Part shown: piece by piece, positions 56,714 to 64,000 of the stretch | Position numbering within the stretch: the stretch's first letter is position 1 | Layout: every line of letters begins with the position of its first letter | Assembly: GCA_963771435.1 (NCBI GenBank) | Contig: CAVYTF010000017.1 | Coordinates: forward strand, 43,936-107,935 | Direction of reading: 5' to 3' | DNA: 64,000 nt | Source: CAVYTF01 sp963771435 | GTDB taxonomy: Bacteria > Bacteroidota > Bacteroidia > Chitinophagales > Chitinophagaceae | Notes under the pieces: model-generated | The model's database searches: none | What the model saw: the letters and a program-made list of their open reading frames with translations, nothing else | What the model was told of the DNA's origin: nothing | Made by a program: the position numbers and the translations under genes

Positions 56714-57112
56714 ATGAAAAAAATGAATCCTGTAGTGCACTTTGAAATGCCCGCTGAAAACAGGCAGCGCATGGCTGATTTCTACTCCAAAGTGTTTGGC
56801 TGGCAAGCAAAGATGCATGGCGAAGAAATGGGTAATTATGTACAAGTAGCCACCAGTGAGTGCGATGAAAACGGCTGGCCAATAAAACCTGGCAGCATCA
56901 ATGGAGGCTTTTTTCAAAAAAATGAAAACATGCCCGCGTAGTATCCGTCAGTGGTAATTTCTGTGGATGATATCAAGCAATCTATGAAGGAAGTGGAAGA
57001 CGCAGGCGGAAACGTTCTTGGCGACCCGATGGATATACCGGGCGTTGGCTCCTATGTTTCTTTCTATGATACTGAAGGCAACCGCGTTTCGCTTCTTCAG
57101 CCTAAAATGTGA
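56714..57112 (+). pseudogene. VOC-family (glyoxalase-like) protein with in-frame TAG
   Basis: A ~132-codon frame with the bleomycin-resistance/glyoxalase fold: MNPVVHFEMPAENRQRMADFYSKVFGWQ at the start, VVISVDDIKQSMKEVEDAGGNV in the middle and GVGSYVSFYDTEGNRVSLLQP at the end. The frame is unbroken except for TAG at 56939-56941, in ENMPA-stop-YPSVVIS, where CAG (Gln) is expected. Either a nonsense change or a base error. The 3' end overlaps the convergent BNR gene by 11 bases. Confidence 0.8.
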
Positions 57113-60100
57113 TCCGCTTTAAAGCCTCCCATTTTTTTTGAAGCGCCTCAAGTTCGCTTTGTGTTTGTTTAACTGCTTCTATAGTTTGCGTTGTGGGTGC
57201 AACATCTGCTGCCTGTAAGCTGCCAAACAGGTCAGTAAAGTTGTTGTTCAGGTTATCGAAACCCTGTTTATTTGCTGCCGGTTTATTTGCTAATTGTTCA
57301 GCAAGTGAGTCTAGTTTTTTTAGGGTATCTGCCTTGACACCCTGTTCACCTGTGAGTTGTTTTTGGAGGGCAGCTCGAAAATCACTGATCTCTTTTAAGG
57401 CCTTTAAACAGGTTTTCCGCCCGTTATAGCACAGCAATGAAAGATCAGATTGTTGCTGCAAACCGGCAACAGGCGTTTTCACCCGTGGATCTATTTGCAC
57501 GGTGAATGTTTGCGTATAGGCTTTGCCGTTCACAGTAAGTTTTACTTTATAATTGCCGGGCATTACCCAGGGGGAAGTAGGGTCAGGTACCGTATTTTTA
57601 TACACTGCGGCAATAGGAAAAGAAGGCGGTCCTTCAAGGGGAGTATAGTGCATATCCCACATAAAACGGTGAGGCCCGGCTGCGGCTGAGAGTATCTGTT
57701 GCGGCCTTATCCAGTATAAAGGAATATCCACAGCGGGGATCTCGTATGGCTTGTCATTGCTGGAATATTTGCGGATGGAATTGCCTGCGGCATCAAGAAT
57801 TTCCAGTGTTACTTCGTTATTAGAATTGTTTTTGAGGTAATAATCAATAATAGCCCCGTCAGGAGGGTTTTGACCGGCAGGTTCGTCAGGAGGGAGCGGA
57901 GTGTCGGGGTTCATATCCCAGCGGGCACGTATGGCGTTTTCAGGTTTGAAGAGTGTGGCTTCGGCGTTGATGCCCTGACCCACAAGTTGGCGGAGGGGGG
58001 TTATATCGTCCAATATCCAAAAAGCGCGGCCATGCGTGGCTACCACAATATCATCATCTTTAACAATGAGGTCGCGGATGGAACTGGCAGGCATATTTAA
58101 CCGCAAAGGCAGCCAATGATCCCCATCATCGAGTGATACATAAACGGCGGTTTCAGAGCCTGCAAATAAGAGGCCTTTTTGTTTAGGGTCTTCGCGAACC
58201 GTGTTGATGGGATTATCAGGCAGGCCGGTAATTATTTTTAGCCAAGTCTTTCCGCCATCATGGGTGCGGTAAATATATGGGTGCATATCATCGCAACGAA
58301 TGCGGTTAACAGCTGCATAGACCGTTTGAGCATCAAAATGCCCTGCGTCCAAAATAGAAACTTTGCTCCAGGAAGTAAGCTCAGGCGGGGTTACATCGTT
58401 CCAGGTGGTGCCTCCATCGTGCGTGACTTTTATTAGCCCGTCATTAGAGCCGCACCAGATGGTATTTATGTCTTTAGGGGATGGTGCTACTGTATAAATC
58501 ACTCCCCGTGGCGGCATGGCCTTCATTTTATCAGTGGTATAAACGCCGATACTTGCCGGAACATCATAACTTTTTCTCGTTAGGTCGGGGCTGATGACTG
58601 ACCAGTTGTCGCCGCCATTTGTTGTTTTGAACAGGACATTGCCTGCATAGTATAATATATGCGGGTCAATGGGCGAAAACACTATTGGTGCGGTTCTTAC
58701 AAAGCGGTATTTGCCGCTCTTTATGGCTTCAGGGTCAATGTCCTGCACTTGTGCGGTCTTTTTGTTGTACCTGGTGAGTTTGCCGCCATATACAATATCA
58801 GAGTTTAAAGGATCCGGCACCACATAGCCATATTCTTCGGCGCCAACGGGATGCCATTCCCGAAACGTTATTTGACCATCATTTCCCCGTGAAGCGATGC
58901 CTACAGAGCCGCTTTCCTGCTGGCCGCTATATACATTATAGGGGAAGTCGTTATCGGCGCTGACGTGGTATAATTGAGCAGAAGGTTGGTTATACCAGGA
59001 GCTCCATGTGTTGCCACCGTTCACGGTAATGGTGGCTCCCTGGTCGCCAGTTATAAGAAGAATGTCAGGGTTGGTTGGGTTGATCCATAAATTCTGGTAA
59101 TCATCGCCGCCGGGGGCACCGCGAATGCCCGTCCATGTTTTTGCACCATCAATTGACTTCCATACAACAATGCTTGCAGTATAGATGGTTTCGGCATTCT
59201 TAGGATCAACGGCTATCTCAGGCAGGTCGCCACCACCGATGCGGGCTTCAGGCCTGCCATCATCTGATATTCTCTGCCATGTTTCGCCTTTATTATTTGA
59301 GCGGTACAAGGCCATTCCTATGCCAGTGCCATACTCATTGGGCTGGGTCGTGCCAATGACCGTGTAAACAATATTTGGGTTGGAAGGAGCTATGGCAATA
59401 TGCGCCTGCACAAGGCTGTCCGTCAATCCGTTCGTTAATTGGTGCCAGGTGGTGCCGCCGTCAGTAGATTTAAAGATGCCCCCTTTGGTGGTTTGCCAAG
59501 AAGCGTTTTCCCATGGCCCTTCGCGGGATGCCCAAAGGGTGGCGTATATGGTGTTTGGATCAGAGGGGTCAATCTCTACATCGTCACCGCCCGTGTTTTC
59601 GTCTTTGTATAAGACCTTTTCGAAAGTCTTCCCGCCATCGAGCGAGCGAAAGATGCCGCGCTCTTGGTTGGGGCCGTAGGGATGGCCGAGCACCGCCACA
59701 AAGACCCTATTGGGGTTGGTTGGGTCTATCGCTATTTTAGGATCTGCTGCCCGTCCCTTAAGCCAAGATGCATCCATGTTTTGCCTGCATCCGCAGATCT
59801 GTAGATGCCGTTGCCGACAGAAAGGTCAGGGCGGTGCAACCCTTCGCCGCTGCCAACATAAATGACATTTGGGTCAGAAGGGGCAACAGCGACAGTGCCT
59901 ATCGAGCCGGTTGATTCGCTGTCAAATATTGGGAACCAGGTGCGGCCATAGTCGGTGGTTTTCCATACGCCGCCGTTGTTTACACCAATGTAGAATGTAT
60001 TAGGCTGTTGCGGCACACCTGCTGCACCAACGGTTCTACCACCACGATAGGGGCCGATACAACGCCACTGCATGGAGTTGTAATATGAGGGGTCGTATTG

Positions 60101-60181
60101 CTGGGCAGAAAGTATATAATAAAAAAGGGATGAGAGGATCAATGTAATGACTGCCCGTTTAGAGAGATGAATTAGTTGCAT
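57102..60181 (-). CDS. BNR/VPS10-sortilin-like secreted protein, frameshifted
   Basis: Joined, a ~1026-residue protein with a signal peptide (MQLIHLSKRAVITLILSSLFYYILSAQ). At least ten Asp-box repeats (S-x-D-x-G-x-x-W, for example SLDGGKTF, STDGGTTW, THDGGKTW) predict a BNR/sialidase-type propeller pair, as in VPS10/sortilin-like and glycosyl-hydrolase-like proteins of this phylum. The C-terminus has a helical tail without a T9SS motif. The frame changes near 59740: HLGLRDGQQIL-stop versus DPKIAIDP; one added C (ATCCCTAAAATAGC) gives QQIPKIAIDP. No catalytic assignment is safe. Confidence 0.88.
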
Positions 60182-60561
60182 GTGAAAGAATTAGGTTTCT
60201 AAGGTAAGGAATAAATTAAGGCTATCATCAAAGTAGATAATAATAGTTATATCTCAGGGGGAAGATAATTGTTTTTGCTAACGAGGTGACTAAAGAGGGC
60301 AATTGCATGTGGTTGACAGGGATGTGGCAGGACCTGGGCGGCTTTATATCAGTATAAGTTCAGTATAACTACAGTATAACATCAGTATAAGTTCGGTATA
60401 AGGCGAGTTTTAGGATTGTTTTTTATACTTACATGAGTGAGGAATAAATGGAGCTATGGAGGATGGGGATGGGAGAAAAGGAGTAAATAGGTGATCGTTG
60501 ATCCTGAAAAATAGTTGATGCAATAGCAATATTATAACTTTAACGCATCAATAAATATACA
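60182..60561. other. Intergenic region with 11-bp array
   Basis: Apart from the array at 60350-60404, no gene, hairpin or promoter stands out. Confidence 0.5.
60350..60404. repeat. 11-bp tandem array, five units
   Basis: Five 11-bp units around CAGTATAA (CAGTATAAGTT, CAGTATAACTA, CAGTATAACAT, CAGTATAAGTT, CGGTATAAGGC). Its sequence is unrelated to the other 11-bp arrays. It lies between divergent genes. Confidence 0.88.
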
Positions 60562-61617
60562 ATGAAATCTACTATAGCTTTTATTTTATTCTGGTTTGGC
60601 TATTACGGTATAGCAAATGCTCAAAATCAAACGGAGCAACCAAGCATTGATCCAGCATTAGCCAAAAAAATAACTGTTGCTGGATTTTGCCTTTGCAGGA
60701 CAACCGTAGCAGAATTAAAAGCACTTGACAGTAATTTACAAGAAATTAATGTAGAAGAAATGGATATGTGCAATGATGGGTTTACACAAGACGGAAGATT
60801 TATTAATGGAAAGGGATATTATTCAAAGAAATATCCGGGAATTATTTTCCAAAAAGATAATGATAATGATCTCATAAGTAAAATTCGATTAACAAAGGAT
60901 TTTGTAGGGAACCTGCCTGACGGAACGCCTATAAATATGAAAACACTGCTCGCAAAAGATGTTATAAATATTTACCCCGCATACGATAAATCGTGGCGTT
61001 CCCGCGGTTGTTCCAACTATTGGAATTTAAATAATGACACACTTTCCTTTTTTGTAAGAATTGATTCAACTAAAAAGCCCCGATATCCCTTGGATGAGGC
61101 GTATTATTTAGAAAAACCTATTGAGGGGATAGACATTGTTATTTCCTGTTACAGCATATTTAATAAAACTGATCATTTTTCCTTATTTGCGGATGATGAG
61201 CCTGCATTTTTTCTTGATAGTATACGAGTAAATAAAGGTGTAGTAGAAGGGTATCAGCCATCTGACATTGCCTTCGTTAATGTTTATAAAAACTCCGATT
61301 CTTTAAAGATAGAAGAGCCAAACGCCAAAAACGATATTGTTTACATTATTACAAAATCATTTGCCCGTAACCATTACTGGAATTATTTTAAGTCAAGATC
61401 ACCCGATTATGAGAAGTTAGTTCCGGATCTTGCCACTGAAGAAAAAGTGGCTTATATATTAAATGATAAAGTTTTAAAATCTGGTATTGAAGCTGATCTC
61501 TTCGATGTAAACGATAGCAATTTCATACAGCTAACTATAATAAATAAAGACAAATTAAAAGAAGACTATAAAGTTCATGGTAAACTATTAGGTGTCATTA
61601 TTAAGACAAAAAAATAA
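60562..61617 (+). CDS. Secreted hypothetical protein, 351 residues
   Basis: Not recognised. It starts with a signal peptide (MKSTIAFILFWFGYYGIANAQ). The mature part is soluble; no domain, metal motif or repeat is evident. Cysteines are paired in short distances (FCLCR, MC, GCSNYW, SCYS), perhaps for disulfides. It has no T9SS tail. Confidence 0.65.
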   Translation: MKSTIAFILFWFGYYGIANAQNQTEQPSIDPALAKKITVAGFCLCRTTVAELKALDSNLQEINVEEMDMCNDGFTQDGRFINGKGYYSKKYPGIIFQKDNDNDLISKIRLTKDFVGNLPDGTPINMKTLLAKDVINIYPAYDKSWRSRGCSNYWNLNNDTLSFFVRIDSTKKPRYPLDEAYYLEKPIEGIDIVISCYSIFNKTDHFSLFADDEPAFFLDSIRVNKGVVEGYQPSDIAFVNVYKNSDSLKIEEPNAKNDIVYIITKSFARNHYWNYFKSRSPDYEKLVPDLATEEKVAYILNDKVLKSGIEADLFDVNDSNFIQLTIINKDKLKEDYKVHGKLLGVIIKTKK

Positions 61618-61715
61618 AGTTCCAGTTCGTTCTCCCTTTCAATAAAATAATCCTAGTTAAAATCGAAAGAGTCCAGTCACCATCTGTATTGGCCCTAAAT
61701 TAATCTCTGTCGAAA

Positions 61716-62174
61716 TTATACAAGTTTGATGCGGACGGGGTAAATGAAATCGCTTATGTCTATTATTTTAATGCTCTTAGCGGCGGGGTGTGCGGGATTT
61801 AATATGTAGTTGTATTCCTGCGGGATGGCTGTGGAGGGCAGTTTAATTATAAGGGTTTCTGTGGCTTTTAACAGGGCGCTGCCAAAGTCTTTTGTTGAGG
61901 AGGGCGCGGGAACCTCTTTCCAATTACCGGGGAGACCTGCTTCTTTTGGTTCGTGAATGGAATGGCCAGAAATTTCGAATGTAGTTATGCTTAAGGCTCT
62001 TGGGATGTCATTGATGTTGACGTTCATGGTGTATTCAAGGACTGCTAAAGCGCGGCTTTCTGAGGTGTAGATACATGCTATCATTTTATGGTTCCAACGG
62101 CCGCCATTTAACCTTGCGCCTTCGCCAGACAGGTCGGCGGCATGGCTTGTTTTCCCTACGCGGTAAAGTATCAT
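61716..62174 (-). CDS. RES-domain toxin
   Basis: A 152-residue RES-family protein, which in characterised members degrades NAD+. Conserved residues: Arg in MILYRVGK and GARLNGGRWN, Glu/Ser in TSESRALAVLEY, and a C-terminal IPQEYNYILNPAH. It follows the Xre-type antitoxin gene by 8 bases, the usual antitoxin-toxin order. Confidence 0.92.
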   Translation of the reverse strand: MILYRVGKTSHAADLSGEGARLNGGRWNHKMIACIYTSESRALAVLEYTMNVNINDIPRALSITTFEISGHSIHEPKEAGLPGNWKEVPAPSSTKDFGSALLKATETLIIKLPSTAIPQEYNYILNPAHPAAKSIKIIDISDFIYPVRIKLV

Positions 62175-62182
62175 GCTAAGGG

Positions 62183-62758
62183 TTAAGAATAAACGCCATA
62201 GTCAATTCTGCCAATGATGTTTCTTACTTCTTCTCTTCCAAACTGGTTGTTGATCAGTTCGTAAGGCGATTTGCCGCCCAGTGCCTGGTTTGGACGTGAC
62301 ATCCACTGGTTAAAACGTTCTTCATCTTCAAAGACCTCGTAGCCGTAAGAATAAATATCGGCAAGGCCCATGATGCGTTCGCTAAGAGCGGGATTGAACT
62401 TTTCTTCTTTCTTTTTGTTTATTAGGGTAGCCCTTGCGACAGAAAGCACTTTGGCAAGCTGGTCGTAACCAAGGGCTGACTTTAGCTTGAGCAGTTCTAA
62501 ATCTTTTTTGGTGATGCCCCCGTCTGCTATAGCCATCTTTTCGAGGGGAGTCATGTGGCTTTCGGGCTTGTTTGCTGAGATGGTTAAAATGCCGGTATGC
62601 ATACCCTCAAATACGCCGGCTGTTCTAAAGCCTATACTACGGGTTAGCGGTATATCTTTAGCTATGCCGACAGTATAAGTTTGCTTAGGCCGTTTCCTGG
62701 TTGCAATTGCTGTGGCTTCGTTAGTGCTTTTTGCCGAAGTATGGTTATTCTTTGCCAT
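62183..62758 (-). CDS. Xre/MbcA/ParS-family antitoxin of the RES pair
   Basis: A 191-residue antitoxin. The N-terminal ~75 residues are poorly conserved and basic. A central helix-turn-helix (ITKKDLELLKLKSALGYDQLAKVLSVARATLINKKK) is followed by the C-terminal toxin-binding part (LADIYSYGYEVFEDEERFNQWMSRPNQALGGKSPYELI), typical of DUF2384 proteins. A TACTTTTG -7-like element lies at 62786-62793 (minus), flanked by TATATTG direct repeats. Confidence 0.92.
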   Translation of the reverse strand: MAKNNHTSAKSTNEATAIATRKRPKQTYTVGIAKDIPLTRSIGFRTAGVFEGMHTGILTISANKPESHMTPLEKMAIADGGITKKDLELLKLKSALGYDQLAKVLSVARATLINKKKEEKFNPALSERIMGLADIYSYGYEVFEDEERFNQWMSRPNQALGGKSPYELINNQFGREEVRNIIGRIDYGVYS

Positions 62759-62771
62759 GAGTATAATTTTA

Positions 62772-62799
62772 TATTGTTACCAGTACAAAAGTATATTGA
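62772..62799 (-). promoter_or_regulatory. Promoter/operator region of the Xre-RES pair
   Basis: On the minus strand TACTTTTG (complement of 62786-62793) is an exact TAnnTTTG -7 element, about 28 bases before the antitoxin ATG. TATATTG occurs twice on the plus strand, 22 bases apart, on either side of it and could be an autorepression site. Confidence 0.5.
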
Positions 62800-62955
62800 A
62801 ATAGCGAAAGAGAAAAATATTTGTGTAATTGATAAAGAGAAAAAGGGGGAAGTGGTAAGAAAAAAGACACTGAGGATGCTTGAATTCGGTTGACCATTTC
62901 TGCTGACCCCATAAATAATCAAGAAGTGTTGGTATTTTAGCAGGTGATATAACAT

Positions 62956-63438
62956 ATGCGCACAATTGCAACAACTATAATTTTCCTGCTTTTTTTGACC
63001 AATGTTTTAGGGCAGGCGGGAAAGCAAAAGCTTGAAATTACCCATTTGACGGGTGACTTTTATGTTTATACTACTTACAATTCTTATAAAGGAAACCTGA
63101 TACCAGCAAACGGAATGTATGTGGTTACGGAAAATGGCGTTGTATTATTTGACACACCCTGGGACACCACTCAATTTCAACCTTTGCTTGACAGCATAAA
63201 GTTTAGACATAATAAAAGCGTTGTAATGTGCCTTGCTACACATTTTCATGAAGACAGAACTGCGGGGCTTGAATATTACAGGGAACGGGGAATTAAAACT
63301 TACACTACAACACTGACGGATTCGCTATGCAAAGAGCGGGGTGAAAAAAGAGCGGAATATTTGATGGACAAAGACACTGTTTTTAAGGTTGGACAATATG
63401 TATTTGAAACTTATTATGGCGGGCAAGGGCATACGCCA
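62956..63438 (+). CDS. Subclass B1 metallo-beta-lactamase, truncated at chimeric junction
   Basis: The signal peptide (MRTIATTIIFLLFLTNVLGQ) is followed by the B1 fold: ENGVVLFDTPWD, then HFHEDR (the HxHxD zinc motif) and GGQGHTP (third zinc His). After GHTP the family continues DN-[IV]-V-x-W, but here the frame gives CN and stops at 63447. The Zn2 Cys and C-terminal His are absent. Beyond about 63438 the sequence is foreign. So the gene is cut by the join, not by a natural stop. Whether the intact gene is active cannot be known. It resembles chromosomal lactamases of Bacteroidota. Confidence 0.85.
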
Positions 63439-64000
63439 TGCAACTGATGCACCAGTCGATCGCCCTGCGACTCATCGATCACAAAGGTGAAATTCAAATC
63501 GTTGGCCGCCTGGGTACCAGATAAATTTTCTGGTCCTGGAACAATTCAAAGGCCGCACCCAGCTCGTGCAGAATGCCGCGAATGTTGTGGCCCAGCAGAC
63601 TCAACGACGCGCAAGGCCCGAGGATCTCGACGCGACACAACTCACCCAAGGCCGTGGACAGACCCGATAGCGCCGTGGGATCCAAGGTATTGGCGGCCGG
63701 ATCCAACGAAACGGTCACGTTGGTCTCCGAGGTCGAGACCAAGTCGACCGACAGACCCTGCTGCTTGAACACCTGAAAGGCGTCCGCAAGGAAACCCACC
63801 TGATGCCACATGCCCGGACTATCCATCGAAATGAGCGTAATGCCCTTCTTGATGGCGATCGCCTTCACCTGAGCCGCACTATCAGCCACATTCGCCGAGA
63901 CAATGGTGCCCTCGAGGCCGGGAGCCTGAGTGGCGTATACATGCAACGGAAGCAATTGGTACTTGTTCTGCCACGTCTACTCGTTTTTCAGTTCGCAGGT
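63436..64000 (-). CDS. Fragment of bifunctional aspartate kinase/DAP decarboxylase (foreign)
   Basis: GC-rich, unlike the rest. Read on the minus strand, it encodes aspartokinase regulatory (ACT) domains: ITLISMDSPGMWHQVGFLAD, LVSTSETNVTVSLDP, LGHNIRGILHELG. After KIYLV the frame shifts by one near 63515 and continues as TQAANDLNFTFVID and SQGDRLVHQLH. This is the aspartokinase half of the Xanthomonadaceae-type fused enzyme, as far as I can recall. It includes an in-frame stop (63977-63979) or a further frameshift upstream. Both ends are open: left at the join, right at the window edge. Confidence 0.8.

Noticed and set aside
63487..63768. Plus-strand ORF in the GC-rich end
   Set aside because: Shadow of the minus-strand aspartokinase domains.
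63436..64000. Horizontal transfer of an aspartokinase gene
   Set aside because: Abrupt composition change, truncated genes on both sides and indels favour a chimeric assembly.

Overview
The window reads as a chromosomal contig from a member of the Bacteroidota, most likely Chitinophagaceae. Grounds seen in the sequence: a Bacteroidota-type dcw cluster without murF, murB or ddl; promoter-like TAnnTTTG (-7) and TTG (-33) elements in front of several genes; several secreted proteins ending in type IX secretion (T9SS) sorting domains; and moderate-to-low GC. The last ~565 bases (from about 63435) are visibly GC-richer and encode a piece of a Xanthomonadaceae-like bifunctional aspartate kinase/diaminopimelate decarboxylase. 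They are probably a chimeric join, so the contig is likely a draft or metagenomic assembly.

Layout. 1-1.2 kb: end of a membrane protein. 1.8-18.4 kb, minus strand: division and cell wall cluster, transcribed mraZ-rsmH-ftsL-ftsI-murE-mraY-murD-ftsW-murG-murC-ftsQ-ftsA-ftsZ, closed by a hairpin terminator. In front of mraZ lie paired MraZ boxes and a compact cluster of DnaA boxes in AT-rich DNA (candidate oriC or DnaA-controlled promoter). 19-24.9 kb: housekeeping genes (DUF6580-like, manA, yraN, a methyltransferase, a YkgJ-type protein, gtrA-like, rimM, rpsP). 25.2-25.9 kb: higBA toxin-antitoxin pair with a palindromic operator. 26-31 kb: ffh, then metY-metX-hom. 31.3-35 kb: OmpA-like lipoprotein divergent from a uvrA broken by many frameshifts. 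35-46 kb: accessory DNA with T9SS cargo, hypothetical proteins, a segmental duplication bracketing a RelE-type toxin-antitoxin pair, hairpin repeats, hflX, a Rieske protein and tRNA-Asn. 46.5-56.2 kb: three large secreted proteins built from shuffled modules, two carrying an S8 peptidase domain in which Glu sits where the catalytic His is expected. 56.7-63.4 kb: VOC protein, BNR/sortilin-like protein, a secreted hypothetical, an Xre/RES toxin-antitoxin pair, and a subclass B1 metallo-beta-lactamase cut off at the chimeric junction.

Two features stand out beyond gene content. First, intergenic spaces carry tandem arrays whose period is 21 bp (four loci) or 11 bp (three loci). Unit sequences differ between most loci while the period stays near one or two helical turns of B-DNA; two of the 21-bp arrays sit beside the same conserved leader of about 80 bp or more, and two of the 11-bp arrays are inverted copies of one another. 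Second, many genes (ftsA, ffh, the S74 protein, the LRR protein, one S8 peptidase, the BNR protein) are broken by what looks like a single 1-base indel, mostly in short homopolymers. This points to base-calling errors rather than gene decay; uvrA, with many indels, is the exception.
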